A stretch of DNA of 64,000 nucleotides, taken from assembly GCF_042676185.1 (NCBI RefSeq), contig NZ_JBHTJT010000005.1, positions 62,001 to 126,000 of the forward strand, read 5' to 3'. This DNA is from Tropicimonas aquimaris (GTDB lineage Bacteria > Pseudomonadota > Alphaproteobacteria > Rhodobacterales > Rhodobacteraceae). Position 1 is the stretch's first letter; every line of letters begins with the position of its first letter. The notes under the pieces were generated by a model. It had not been told where the DNA came from. It was given only the letters and a program-made list of their open reading frames with translations, and did not search any database. The position numbers and the translations under genes were made by a program. Positions 17,007 to 26,160 of the stretch are shown here, one piece after another.

Positions 17007-17708
17007 TCAGCGTTGGCGGAGACGCTGGAGAAGTTGCGCCCATCCGCCGGGGCTCAACACGCCCGAAAGCGCGAACCCGGTGACGAAGCCGGTCAGTTCC
17101 GCCACCCATGCCAGGTTTGAACCGAAGATCAGCCCGAACAGCAATTGAATTCCGAGCAGGAAACCTATCAGCCGGAAAGCCTGCAACTGGTTCTGCCCGG
17201 CTCGGCCGAGACCGACCCACAGAATGTAGGTGAATGCGCCTATCAGCCCGTAGACCCCGGGGTAGCCTCCGAGCAGCGGATAGGGATTGTCGAGCAGCAG
17301 CCCATAGGACAGCGCTCCGGCGATGCCGCCGCCGAAGAACACCGCGACCACGGCCAGCTGGCTGAAGGTCTCTCCAACCATTTTGCCCAGTGCGAGAATG
17401 AAGACGCAGACCATCACCGCGTGGGTGAAGCTGGCATGGACGAAGAGATAGGTGACAAACCGCTGCAGGTTATCGAGCGGCCAGCGCCCTGTTTCAATCA
17501 TCCAGGCGAGGATCTCGCCGGAGAATGCAAAGCGCTGTATCGCGAAGATCCGCCAGTCCTCGCCGCCGCGGGTGTTGCCGATGAAGCCCGATTTCGCGAG
17601 GAGAAAGAGCACCTCAATGCCAAAGATCACCGCGACCAGCACGACCACCACCGCGGGGATCGTGTTGAACGGACTGTCATGGGGTTCCTGTTGCCTGCCC
17701 TGCTGCAT
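17007..17708 (-). CDS. Rhomboid-like membrane protein, probably catalytically inactive
   Basis: 233 residues with about six hydrophobic segments in rhomboid order: the HASFTHAVMV segment (usual His-rich TM2 region), then GGGIAGALSYG, then GGYPGVYGLIGAF where active rhomboids have GxSG, and AELTGFVTGFALSG where the catalytic His is expected. The catalytic Ser position reads Pro and no His is seen in the last segment, so it looks like a pseudoprotease. ATG at 17708; transcribed toward repeat copy B. The substrate or partner is unknown. Confidence 0.75.
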   Translation of the reverse strand: MQQGRQQEPHDSPFNTIPAVVVVLVAVIFGIEVLFLLAKSGFIGNTRGGEDWRIFAIQRFAFSGEILAWMIETGRWPLDNLQRFVTYLFVHASFTHAVMVCVFILALGKMVGETFSQLAVVAVFFGGGIAGALSYGLLLDNPYPLLGGYPGVYGLIGAFTYILWVGLGRAGQNQLQAFRLIGFLLGIQLLFGLIFGSNLAWVAELTGFVTGFALSGVLSPGGWAQLLQRLRQR

Positions 17709-17783
17709 CCCTGCCTCCTGTTGACGCCCTTACCTGCCATGGGTAAGCGGATGCGGCCCGTATGACCAGCCGGAGATCCTCAG

Positions 17784-18815
17784 ATGTCGGACGAGACGCA
17801 AAGCCAGTTCACCCCCCGCGTATTCTCGGGTATCAAGCCTTCGGGCGGGCTGACACTGGGCAATTACCTCGGGGCGATCAAGCGGTTCGTCGACTGGCAG
17901 GAGGCGGGCACGCACGAGACGATCTATTGCGTGGTCGATCTGCATGCGATCACCGTGTGGCAGGATCCGGCGGAGCTTCATGCCGCGACCCGCGAGGTCG
18001 CCGCGGGCTTCATCGCCAGCGGGATCGACCCGACGAAATCCGTGCTGTTCAACCAGAGCCAGGTTGCCGCCCATGCGCAGCTGGCCTGGATTTTCAACTG
18101 CGTGGCCCGCGTGGGCTGGATGAACCGCATGACCCAGTTCAAGGACAAGGCCGGCAGCAATGCCGAGAAGGCCTCGCTTGGCCTCTATGCCTATCCCGCG
18201 CTGATGGCAGCCGATATCCTAGTCTACCATGCCACACATGTTCCGGTCGGCGAGGACCAGAAGCAGCATGTGGAGCTGACCCGCGACATCGCGCAGAAGT
18301 TCAATCACGACTACAAGGTTGACTTCTTCCCCGAGACCGAGCCGGTGATCGAGGGGCCGGCGACGCGGGTGATGAACCTGCGCGACGGCACCAAGAAGAT
18401 GTCGAAGTCGGGCGAGAGCGACATGGAACGCATCAACATGACCGACGATGCCGACACGATCGCCAAGAAGTTCAAGAAGGCCAAGACTGATCCGGAGCCG
18501 CTTCCCGAGACCCTCGAAGGGCTGGAAGGGCGGCCCGAGGCCAAGAACCTCGTCGATATCTACGCCGGCCTTTCGGGGATGACGGACGAGCAGGTGATTG
18601 CGGAATATTCCGGCGCGGGCTGGGGCCGGTTCAAGCCCGCGCTGGCCGACCTCGCGGTGGAAAAGCTGGCGCCGATCTCGACCGAGATGGCGCGGCTGAT
18701 GGCCGACCCCGCAGAGATCGACCGGATTCTCGCCCATGGCGCTGAGCAGGCCCGCGTGATCGCCAACCCGATCCTGAAGCGGACCTACGAGATCGTCGGT
18801 CTTGTCGGGAGCTGA
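17784..18815 (+). CDS. trpS: Tryptophanyl-tRNA synthetase
   Basis: Class Ic aminoacyl-tRNA synthetase charging tRNA-Trp. The 343-residue protein has the HIGH-like PSGGLTLGNYLGAI near residue 18 and the KMSKS loop (KKMSKSGESD). Length is usual. GGAG lies upstream of the ATG at 17784. It diverges from the rhomboid-like gene. Confidence 0.96.
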   Translation: MSDETQSQFTPRVFSGIKPSGGLTLGNYLGAIKRFVDWQEAGTHETIYCVVDLHAITVWQDPAELHAATREVAAGFIASGIDPTKSVLFNQSQVAAHAQLAWIFNCVARVGWMNRMTQFKDKAGSNAEKASLGLYAYPALMAADILVYHATHVPVGEDQKQHVELTRDIAQKFNHDYKVDFFPETEPVIEGPATRVMNLRDGTKKMSKSGESDMERINMTDDADTIAKKFKKAKTDPEPLPETLEGLEGRPEAKNLVDIYAGLSGMTDEQVIAEYSGAGWGRFKPALADLAVEKLAPISTEMARLMADPAEIDRILAHGAEQARVIANPILKRTYEIVGLVGS

Positions 18816-19197
18816 CCGGACGACCGGCCTCTCCCCAGCTTCATCACCGTGAGCGCGCGCACTTCCCGCGCGGCGGGACGGTTTTGCCGTCCTGTCGCGT
18901 AGCCGACCCATGCCTGAGTCGATTCCGGCTGTATGTTGCGCCGGTGCGAGGTTTCCACGTCGGGGGCCTGTTCGAACGTTCCCATTTCCGCCGGGGCTCC
19001 CCGACGGCACTTCCCCAACTGCACCGACCGCCTGACCGCCTCGGACTTCTTTCCACGAAGCAACGCTGCGATCAGGACGAACGCGGGCACCGTGCCCGGA
19101 GGGTCCGGCCCGACCACTGGACCTCTGCTGGCGGCGGGCATAGGGTCCGCGCGCAAACCTGCGGGCTGCCCAGCCGCCCGCCAGAAGGAGACCGGCC
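18816..19197. other. Gene-free region between trpS and the aminotransferase gene
   Basis: 382 bp without a convincing gene. A hairpin GGACGG-loop-CCGTCC (18876-18892) lies 60 nt after trpS and may be its terminator, though no T-run follows. A 123-codon minus-strand ORF (18785-19156) has no recognised family and overlaps the trpS end. Confidence 0.5.
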
Positions 19198-20061
19198 ATG
19201 GCGATAGGCAGCAACATCCGAACCTATTTCAACGGCACCTGGAATGACGGCGACGTGCCGATCATGCGGGCCGCCGACCATGGCAGCTGGCTTGGCAGCA
19301 CGGTGTTCGACGGCGCACGGATGTTCGAAGGCGTGACGCCGGATCTCGACGCCCATTGCGCCCGCGTCAACCGTTCCGCGGAGGCTTTGATGATCACGCC
19401 CACGGTCAGCACCGAGGATATGGTCGAGATCGCCCGCGAAGGGCTTGCGGCCTACAACAAGGGCGCGGCCGTGTATATCCGGCCGATGTACTGGGCGCTG
19501 GACGGCGGCGACACAGGTGTGCTGCCGAAGCAGGGTGCGACGGGTTTCGCGATCTGCCTGGAGGAGATCCCGATGGCTCCCGCCGACAAGGCCACCACGC
19601 TGACGCGGACCCGGTTCCGTCGCCCGGTGCTCGAATCGAGCGTCTGCAACGCCAAGGCCGGCTGCCTTTACCCCAACAACGGGCGTATGCTCGCCGAGGC
19701 CAAGACCAAGGGCTTCGGCAATGCCCTTGTGGCCGACGCGCTCGGAAACGTCGCCGAGAGCGCCACGGCGAACGTCTTCATGGTGCGGGACGGCGTGGTT
19801 TTCACCCCCGTCGCCAACGGCACCTTCCTGTCCGGCATCACCCGTGCCCGCCACATCTCCAACCTGCGGGCCGACGGGCTCGAGGTGGTGGAGACTGTGC
19901 TGAGCTTCGAGGATTTCGAAGCGGCGGACGAGGTCTTCCTGTCGGGCAACATGTCCAAGGTCACCCCGGTCACGGCCTTCGACGATGTCTCCTACCAGGT
20001 CGGCCCGGTCGCGCGGCGCGCCCGCGACCTCTACTGGGATTGGGCGCTCTCGGCCGCTTGA
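19198..20061 (+). CDS. ilvE: Branched-chain amino acid aminotransferase-type (class IV PLP) enzyme
   Basis: 287-residue fold-type IV PLP aminotransferase. Visible features are GSTVFDGARMFEG near residue 33, the likely PLP lysine K153 in NAKAGCLYPNN, LGNVAESATANVF, and GTFLSGITRARH. IlvE is the best fit; other class IV members (D-amino acid transaminase, aminodeoxychorismate lyase) are less likely given the N-terminal pattern. GGAG lies just before the ATG. The TGA overlaps the next ATG. Confidence 0.85.
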   Translation: MAIGSNIRTYFNGTWNDGDVPIMRAADHGSWLGSTVFDGARMFEGVTPDLDAHCARVNRSAEALMITPTVSTEDMVEIAREGLAAYNKGAAVYIRPMYWALDGGDTGVLPKQGATGFAICLEEIPMAPADKATTLTRTRFRRPVLESSVCNAKAGCLYPNNGRMLAEAKTKGFGNALVADALGNVAESATANVFMVRDGVVFTPVANGTFLSGITRARHISNLRADGLEVVETVLSFEDFEAADEVFLSGNMSKVTPVTAFDDVSYQVGPVARRARDLYWDWALSAA

Positions 20062-21101
20062 TGCCATGGGCCCAGCTCCTGCGGCGGCTCCTCGGGGCCG
20101 GCGCGCTGGCAAGCGGGCTGATCTCGGTCTGGCTGCTCGCGCAGTCGCCTTTCGCCGCGCCATGGGTCGAGCGGAACGCCGACGAGGCGAAACGGGCGCT
20201 CGACCGGGCCATCGCGCGGCAGGTCACCCCCGACTGGCTGTTGCCCCGGGTTGACGCGGCGCTCGCCGAGGACGACCTTCTTGCGCTGGAAAGCTACCTC
20301 TCGCTTGCGGAGGACCACGGCGTCGCCCTGCCGGACGACCGACGCCGCGATATCGAGTTGCTGCAGGCGCGTCGGGAGAGCCTGCTCGGACAGGCGGGCG
20401 CCTGCGGGTCCTGCGCCTGGGACATCACAACCTGCGACAGCTTTCAAAGGCTCGGTCTTTGTGCCCTACCCGTCGAAATCACGCCGATCGGCGATCTGAA
20501 CGCGCTCCGCCGGAATGGCGCAGCCCTGGCGAGCGGCGCGGAGGTCGACGGCATCGAGGTCGGCCTCGCCACCCTTGGCCTGGGCGCAAGCGCCGCGGTG
20601 GTCGCTACCTGGGGCGGCGCGGGGCCGGTCAAGCTCGGGGTGACGGCGCTTCGCCTGTCGCGGCGGCTTGGCACCCTCACGCCGGAATTCACCCGGGTCC
20701 TGAAGGCTTCGCTACCACCAAGGCGCGCGCTCGTGCGTGGCGAGGGCCTCGGCCCGCTCCGGGCCGTGGCCGCCGATCTGGGCACCGTCTCGCGCAACAC
20801 GACGCCCGCCGACACGCTCCTGCTGCTGCGGCAGGTCGACACGGCAGAGGATGCCGCCCGGCTGGCAAGGCTGTCCACGATCGCCGGGCCTGAGACTCGC
20901 CCCGCCCTTCTGGCACTTGGAAAGACACGCGCGTTTCGCACCCTCGTCCGATTGAGCGACATGGCCCGCGCCACGCTGGCGGCACTTGTGGCCCTCGTCG
21001 CGCAACTGGCAGGCTTGGCGCTTTCGCTTGTGTTGCGGTCCCTGCGGCGTCAGATTGCTGCAACCGAAAGCCGGCGTCTTTCCTGCCGGCAGGGGGAGTA
21101 G
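20061..21101 (+). CDS. Hypothetical membrane protein
   Basis: 346 residues, unrecognised. It starts MPWAQLLRRLLGAGALASGL with a membrane/signal segment. A soluble region with paired cysteines (AGACGSCAWDITTC) follows, then a hydrophobic Ala/Gly-rich middle (GLATLGLGASAAVVATWGG) and a C-terminal membrane segment (TLAALVALVAQLAGLALSLVL). The start overlaps the aminotransferase stop (TGATG), implying co-translation. No function can be assigned. Confidence 0.8.
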   Translation: MPWAQLLRRLLGAGALASGLISVWLLAQSPFAAPWVERNADEAKRALDRAIARQVTPDWLLPRVDAALAEDDLLALESYLSLAEDHGVALPDDRRRDIELLQARRESLLGQAGACGSCAWDITTCDSFQRLGLCALPVEITPIGDLNALRRNGAALASGAEVDGIEVGLATLGLGASAAVVATWGGAGPVKLGVTALRLSRRLGTLTPEFTRVLKASLPPRRALVRGEGLGPLRAVAADLGTVSRNTTPADTLLLLRQVDTAEDAARLARLSTIAGPETRPALLALGKTRAFRTLVRLSDMARATLAALVALVAQLAGLALSLVLRSLRRQIAATESRRLSCRQGE

Positions 21102-21103
21102 TC

Positions 21104-21559
21104 ATGCGAAAGTTCCTCGTCGTGCTCGACGACACGCGAGAATGCCTGAACGCCATGCGTTTCGCCGCCATGCGGGCGGCCCATACCGGCGGCGGCGTAG
21201 AGATTCTGTCGGTGATCCCGCCGGAGGAGTTCCAGCACTGGATCGGGGTTGGCGACATCATGCGGGCCGAGGCGCGCGAGCGCATCGAGGTCCACTTCGA
21301 GGTCTTCGCCAAGTGGATGCGCGACCGTCAGGGGATCGACCCGCATCTCGTGATCCGCGAGGGCGAGCCGGTGCCGGAGTTGCTGGCACTGATCAAGGAA
21401 GATCCCGACATCGGCGTGCTGGTGCTGGGCGCCGGCACCGGCAAGGGCGGCCCCGGTCCGCTGGTCACCCAGCTTACCCGGAACGCGGGCACCTTGCCGA
21501 TCCCGATCACCATCGTCCCCGGCAGCCTGAGCAAGGAACAGCTCGAGATGGTGAGCTGA
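21104..21559 (+). CDS. Universal stress protein (UspA family)
   Basis: 151-residue UspA-fold protein. It has an N-terminal VVLDDTRECLNAMRFAAMRA, and a C-terminal ATP-binding-type loop LVLGAGTGKGGPGPLVTQL followed by PITIVPGSLS. AGGGGGAGT precedes the ATG. It begins 3 nt after the hypothetical membrane protein. Confidence 0.88.
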   Translation: MRKFLVVLDDTRECLNAMRFAAMRAAHTGGGVEILSVIPPEEFQHWIGVGDIMRAEARERIEVHFEVFAKWMRDRQGIDPHLVIREGEPVPELLALIKEDPDIGVLVLGAGTGKGGPGPLVTQLTRNAGTLPIPITIVPGSLSKEQLEMVS

Positions 21560-21647
21560 GGCTCCCACTTTAGAATCATTCCAGACGGATTGACTCGGAG
21601 AACCCGAGGGCGCATATACGGTCCATCCCTCCAGAGAGGCCCTGCAC

Positions 21648-22214
21648 ATGTTTATCCAGACCGAATCCACGCCGAACCCGGCAACCCTGAAGTTCCTGCC
21701 CGGACAGACCGTGCTGGAAGCCGGCACCGCGGATTTCCCCTCCGCGAACGCCGCCGAAAGCTCGCCGCTCGCCAGCCGGATCTTTGCCGTGGGCGGGGTG
21801 ACCGGCGTGTTCTTCGGCAACGACTTCGTCACCGTGACCAAGGCCGAAAGCGTCGAATGGGAGCACGTGAAGCCCGCGATCCTCGGGGCGATTATGGAGC
21901 ACTTCCAGTCCGGCCAGCCGGCAATCGCCGACGGCTCGCAATCCTCCGGCGGCGGCCATGCCGCACACGATGGCGAGGATGCCGAGATCGTCAACCAGAT
22001 CAAGGACCTGCTGGACACTCGTGTGCGCCCGGCGGTGGCCCAGGACGGCGGCGATATCACCTTCCACGGCTTCGACCGCGGCGTGGTTTACCTGCACATG
22101 CAGGGCGCCTGCGCCGGTTGCCCGTCCTCGACCCTTACCCTCAAGATGGGCATCGAGAACCTGCTGCGGCACTACATTCCGGAGGTCGTGGAGGTCCGCC
22201 CCGTTGCGGTCTGA
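21648..22214 (+). CDS. nfuA: NifU-family Fe-S carrier protein (NfuA type)
   Basis: 188 residues. The N-terminal Nfu domain (MFIQTESTPNPATLKFLPG) and C-terminal NifU domain carry the cluster-binding CxxC (GACAGCPSSTL, Cys155 and Cys158). A Ser/Gly/His-rich linker lies around 97-107. It delivers Fe-S clusters to apo-targets. The end overlaps tsaB, so Fe-S delivery and t6A synthesis genes are co-transcribed. Confidence 0.93.
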   Translation: MFIQTESTPNPATLKFLPGQTVLEAGTADFPSANAAESSPLASRIFAVGGVTGVFFGNDFVTVTKAESVEWEHVKPAILGAIMEHFQSGQPAIADGSQSSGGGHAAHDGEDAEIVNQIKDLLDTRVRPAVAQDGGDITFHGFDRGVVYLHMQGACAGCPSSTLTLKMGIENLLRHYIPEVVEVRPVAV

Positions 22215-22881
22215 CCCGGCCATCCTGGCCTTCGACACATCGGCCGCGCATTGCGCGGCCGCTTTGCTGTTCAGAGGCGAGATCCTGCAGGCAGAGACCC
22301 GCGAAATGGGACGCGGCCAGGCAGAGGCGCTGATGCCCCTGCTGGAGGATGTGCTTGAGGCGGCGCATCTCGGCTGGAAGGATCTCGACGCGATCGCCGT
22401 GGGCATTGGACCGGGCAATTTCACCGGCATCCGCATATCCGTCTCCGCCGCGCGCGGGCTGGCACTGGCGCTTGGCATTCCCGCGGTCGGGGTTTCGACC
22501 TTCGACCTCATGGCCTACGGCCAGACCGGCGCGGAGCTTCTGGTGAGCCTGCCCGCCCCGCGCGACCAGGTCTATCTGCAGCCCTTCCACCACGGCACGG
22601 CCAGCGGCCCGGCGCGTCTGGCCGATCCCGCGACCCTGCCCGGCGGCCTTGGGCTGGAAGACGGCGGCATCGTCACCGGACACCGGGCCGAGGAGATCGC
22701 CCGGTCGCTGGGCGCACAGGCTGCCCCGGCCGAGCTTGAGGAGATTCCGCATCGCATTGCGCGCATCGCCGCTGAGCGGCTTGCCGGGGACGGCGTCGCG
22801 CCGGAGCGCCCTGCCCCGCTCTACGTGCGCGCTGCCGATGCCGCACCGCCCTCCGATCCGCCGCCGGTCATTCTGCCGTGA
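22204..22881 (+). CDS. tsaB: tRNA threonylcarbamoyladenosine synthesis protein TsaB
   Basis: ASKHA-fold partner of TsaD in t6A37 tRNA modification. 225 residues: ILAFDTSAAHCAAALL at the start and AIAVGIGPGNFTGIRISVSAARGLALAL. The start is TTG at 22204, preceded by GGAGG with normal spacing. No ATG or GTG fits the conserved N-terminus. It overlaps nfuA by 11 nt and rimI by 4 nt. Confidence 0.92.
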   Translation: MRSDPAILAFDTSAAHCAAALLFRGEILQAETREMGRGQAEALMPLLEDVLEAAHLGWKDLDAIAVGIGPGNFTGIRISVSAARGLALALGIPAVGVSTFDLMAYGQTGAELLVSLPAPRDQVYLQPFHHGTASGPARLADPATLPGGLGLEDGGIVTGHRAEEIARSLGAQAAPAELEEIPHRIARIAAERLAGDGVAPERPAPLYVRAADAAPPSDPPPVILP

Positions 22882-23291
22882 CACCGGACCAGCTCGCCGA
22901 CCTGCACGCTTCCTGCTTCGAATCCCCGCGGCCCTGGTCGGCGATGGAATTTGCGCAATTGCTCGACTCGGAACGGGTCTTTCTCTGCTCCGACGAGGCG
23001 GGTGTTGCGCTCGGCCGGGTGGTTGCGGACGAAGCGGAGTTGCTGACCCTCGCCGTCGCACCGGAAGCCCGGCGCAGCGGGGTCGGCCGGGAACTCATGG
23101 CCCGGTTCGAAGCGACAGCGAGCAGCCGCGGCGCCTGCTCTGCCTTCCTGGAGGTCAGCGCCGAAAACGCCCCGGCCATCGCCCTCTACGAGACATCGGG
23201 TTACCTTCGGGCCGGCCAGAGGCGTGGCTACTACGCCGCGCCGGACGGACGTCGCATCGACGCCCTGCTCTTTTCCAAGTCATTGACCTGA
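22878..23291 (+). CDS. rimI: Ribosomal protein S18 alanine N-acetyltransferase (GNAT)
   Basis: 137-residue GNAT enzyme starting at GTG (GTGA overlap with tsaB). The acetyl-CoA loop LTLAVAPEARRSGVGRELM and C-terminal FLEVSAENAPAIALYETSGY match RimI. The tsaB-rimI pairing supports the call. Confidence 0.9.
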   Translation: MTPDQLADLHASCFESPRPWSAMEFAQLLDSERVFLCSDEAGVALGRVVADEAELLTLAVAPEARRSGVGRELMARFEATASSRGACSAFLEVSAENAPAIALYETSGYLRAGQRRGYYAAPDGRRIDALLFSKSLT

Positions 23292-23373
23292 CGCGGGACC
23301 TCTGGCCGGGCCGGTGCCGCCGAATGACGCACGGGAACGGGGCCACCTGACTGGCGGGACGACCAAAAACCGG

Positions 23374-23426
23374 TTGACCCCCCCTCGCCGCTGCGGCCTT
23401 ATTCTCTCCGTGATCCAACGTGGATC
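23374..23426 (+). promoter_or_regulatory. Putative promoter with overlapping inverted repeat, BMP operon
   Basis: TTGACC at 23374-23379 and a TTATTC-like -10 at 23399-23404 (spacer about 19, long) precede the inverted repeat GATCCA-ACG-TGGATC (23412-23426), placed near the expected transcription start. This fits an operator for a repressor of the nucleoside importer. By-eye assignment only. Confidence 0.35.
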
Positions 23427-23491
23427 TGACGTTTTCGCGGTTCGGGTCGAAGGGCCCGCCGCCCATAACATATCCAACCGGGAGACACCCA

Positions 23492-24490
23492 ATGACCTTC
23501 ATGCGGAGCATCCTCGGCGCAGCCGCCACCCTGGCGCTGGTCGCCGGCACGGCCGCGGCCGACCCCGCCATCATCTTCGACCTCGGCGGCAAGTTCGACA
23601 AGTCGTTCAACGAGTCGGCCTTCACCGGCGCCAAGCGTTGGGCCGACACCACCGGCGGCTCGTTCCGCGAGATCGAGATGCAGTCCGAAGCCCAGCGTGA
23701 ACAGGCCCTGCGCCGCCTCGCCGAGGCCGGATCCAACCCGATCGTCATGACCGGCTTCGCCTTCGGCAACGTGCTGGCCGAGGTCGCGCCGGATTATCCC
23801 GACACCTCCTTCGCCATCATCGACGCCGTGGTCGACGAGCCCAACGTGCGTTCGGTTGTCTTCTCCGAGCATGAAGGCTCCTACCTGGTCGGCATGCTGG
23901 CCGCAGAGGCCTCCAAGTCCGGCACCGTCGGCTTCATCGGCGGCATGGACATCCCGCTGATCCGTCACTTCGCCTGCGGCTATGCCCAGGGCGTGAAGGC
24001 GGTGAACCCCGACGCCAAGATCATCTCCAACATGACCGGGACCACCCCGGCCGCCTGGAACGACCCGGTGAAGGGCTCCGAGCTTGCCAAGGCCCAGATC
24101 AGCCAGGGCGCGGACATCATCTATGCCGCCGCCGGCGGCACCGGCGTGGGTGTTCTGCAGGCCGCGGCCGATGCGGACGGCGTGCTCTCGATCGGCGTCG
24201 ACAGCAACCAGAACCACCTGCACCCCGGCAAGGTCCTGACCTCGATGGTCAAGCGCGTCGACAACGCGGTCGAGAAGGCCTTCAACGACGGCCCGGGCTT
24301 TGAGACCGGCACCATCGTGCTCGGCCTCGCCGAAGAGGGCGTGGGCTATGCCATGGACGAGAACAACGCCGAGCTCGTCAGCGACGAGATGAAGGCCGCC
24401 GTCGAAGACGCCAAGCAGAAGATCATCTCCGGCGAAGTCGAGGTTGTCAGCTACTACGACAACAACTCATGCCCGGCGCTCGAGTTCTGA
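23492..24490 (+). CDS. BMP-family (nucleoside-type) ABC transporter substrate-binding protein
   Basis: 332 residues with a signal peptide (to about GTAAADPAI) and no lipobox Cys. Family motifs: DLGGKFDKSFNESAFTGAKRWA, SFAIIDAVVDEPNVRSVVFSEHEGSYLVGMLAA, and GTVGFIGGMDIPLIRHFACGYAQG. BMP/Med proteins bind purine nucleosides in the periplasm. GGGAG precedes the ATG at 23492. A stable hairpin separates it from the ATPase gene. Confidence 0.92.
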   Translation: MTFMRSILGAAATLALVAGTAAADPAIIFDLGGKFDKSFNESAFTGAKRWADTTGGSFREIEMQSEAQREQALRRLAEAGSNPIVMTGFAFGNVLAEVAPDYPDTSFAIIDAVVDEPNVRSVVFSEHEGSYLVGMLAAEASKSGTVGFIGGMDIPLIRHFACGYAQGVKAVNPDAKIISNMTGTTPAAWNDPVKGSELAKAQISQGADIIYAAAGGTGVGVLQAAADADGVLSIGVDSNQNHLHPGKVLTSMVKRVDNAVEKAFNDGPGFETGTIVLGLAEEGVGYAMDENNAELVSDEMKAAVEDAKQKIISGEVEVVSYYDNNSCPALEF

Positions 24491-24519
24491 TCTGACGCCG
24501 CAGAGACTGGCTAATCAGG

Positions 24520-24558
24520 AAAGGGCCGCGTAGCGTGAAGCCGCGTGGCCCTTTCTTT
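24520..24558 (+). terminator. Intercistronic hairpin after the binding-protein gene
   Basis: AAAGGGCC (24520-24527) pairs with GGCCCTTT (24547-24554), with a partly paired inner part; CTTTCC follows. It is likely a partial terminator or mRNA-stabilising element that lets the binding protein be made in excess over the membrane/ATPase subunits. Confidence 0.65.
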
Positions 24559-24576
24559 CCACTACGGGGGTGATCG

Positions 24577-26160
24577 ATGAAGGATCTTGCCGAGAACTCT
24601 GGCCAGCCGCCCGGTGCGGCTCCGAACGCCCCTCCGGCGATCGAATTGCGCGGCATTTCCAAGGCCTTCGGCCCGGTGCAGGCCAACAAGGACATCTCGC
24701 TGAAGGTCGCAAAGGGTGCGATCCACGGCATCATCGGCGAGAACGGCGCCGGCAAGTCGACGCTGATGTCGATCCTCTACGGCTTCTACAAGGCCGACAG
24801 GGGGGAGATCCTGATCCACGGCAAACCGACCGAGATCCCTGACAGCCAGGCCGCCATCGCGGCCGGCATCGGCATGGTGTTCCAGCATTTCAAGCTGGTG
24901 GAGAACTTCACCGTCCTCGAGAACGTCGTGCTTGGCGCAGAGGAAGGCGCGCTGCTGCGGCCGACCCTCGCGAAGGCGCGCAAGCACCTGACCGCGATCG
25001 CCGAAGAATACGAGATGAACGTCGACCCCGACGCGCTGATCGAGGAGATCGGCGTGGGCCAGCAGCAGCGGGTCGAGATCCTGAAATCGCTCTACCGGCA
25101 CGCCGACATCCTGATCCTCGACGAGCCGACCGGCGTGCTGACGCCAGCCGAGGCGGATCACCTGTTCCGCATCCTTCGCGGCCTCCGCGACGAGGGCAAG
25201 ACGATCATCCTGATCACCCACAAGCTGCGCGAGATAATGGAGGTGACCGACACCGTCTCGGTGATGCGCCGCGGCGAGATGACGGCGACCGTCAAGACCG
25301 CCGAGACCAGCCCGGAGCAACTGGCCGAGCTAATGGTCGGCCGCAAGGTTCTGCTGCGCGTCGACAAGAAGCCGGCCCAGCCGGGCAAGACGATCCTGAA
25401 GGTCGAGGACCTGAAGGTCGTGGATGACGACAAGGTCGAGCGCCTCAAGGGCGTCTCCTTCGAGGTCCGCGCGGGCGAGATCCTCGGCATCGCGGGTGTC
25501 TCCGGCAACGGCCAGTCGGAGCTTCTGGAGGTGCTCGGCGGGATGATGTCCGCCACCGGCCGGGTCGAGATCAACGGCGAGTCCATCGACCTCACCGGCA
25601 AGCATTCCGACGGCCGCTCCCGCCGCAAGCGCGGCATCGCCCACGTCCCCGAGGATCGCCAGGCCGAGGGCCTGATCATGGATTTCACGGCCTGGGAGAA
25701 CGTCGCCTTCGGCTACCAGTGGGATCCGGCCTACAACAATGGCTGGCTGATGGACAACGCCGGCATCCGCGAGGACACGGCCGGCAAGATGGAGCGCTTC
25801 GACGTGCGCCCGCCGAATGCCCATCTGGCGGCCAAGAGCTTTTCCGGGGGCAATCAGCAGAAGATCGTCCTGGCGCGCGAGATCGAGCGCAATCCGGACC
25901 TGCTGCTGGTCGGTCAGCCAACTCGCGGCGTCGACATCGGCGCCATCGAGTTCATTCACCAGCGGATCATCGAGCTTCGAAACGCCGGCAAGGCGATCCT
26001 GCTTGTCTCAGTGGAACTGGACGAGATCATGGGGATGTCGGACAGGATCGCGGTGATGTTCGACGGCCGGATCATGGGCGAACGCCTGCCCGGCGAGACC
26101 AACGAGCGAGAACTCGGCCTGCTGATGGCCGGCGTGACCAGTGGCGAGGGGAAAGCATAA
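24577..26160 (+). CDS. Nucleoside-type ABC transporter ATPase with two ABC domains
   Basis: 527 residues. Domain 1: Walker A GENGAGKST, IEEIGVGQQQRVEILK and LILDEPTGVLTP. Domain 2 has a weak Walker A (GVSGNGQSE), then the signature SGGNQQKIVLARE and LLVGQPTRGVDIGAIEF. The degenerate second domain is normal for RbsA/NupA-type importers. GGGGGTGAT precedes the ATG. Overlaps the first permease by one base (TAATG). Confidence 0.93.
   Translation: MKDLAENSGQPPGAAPNAPPAIELRGISKAFGPVQANKDISLKVAKGAIHGIIGENGAGKSTLMSILYGFYKADRGEILIHGKPTEIPDSQAAIAAGIGMVFQHFKLVENFTVLENVVLGAEEGALLRPTLAKARKHLTAIAEEYEMNVDPDALIEEIGVGQQQRVEILKSLYRHADILILDEPTGVLTPAEADHLFRILRGLRDEGKTIILITHKLREIMEVTDTVSVMRRGEMTATVKTAETSPEQLAELMVGRKVLLRVDKKPAQPGKTILKVEDLKVVDDDKVERLKGVSFEVRAGEILGIAGVSGNGQSELLEVLGGMMSATGRVEINGESIDLTGKHSDGRSRRKRGIAHVPEDRQAEGLIMDFTAWENVAFGYQWDPAYNNGWLMDNAGIREDTAGKMERFDVRPPNAHLAAKSFSGGNQQKIVLAREIERNPDLLLVGQPTRGVDIGAIEFIHQRIIELRNAGKAILLVSVELDEIMGMSDRIAVMFDGRIMGERLPGETNERELGLLMAGVTSGEGKA

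Noticed and set aside
18785..19156. 123-codon minus-strand ORF after trpS
   Set aside because: No recognisable family, overlaps the trpS 3' end and a hairpin; not enough to call a gene.
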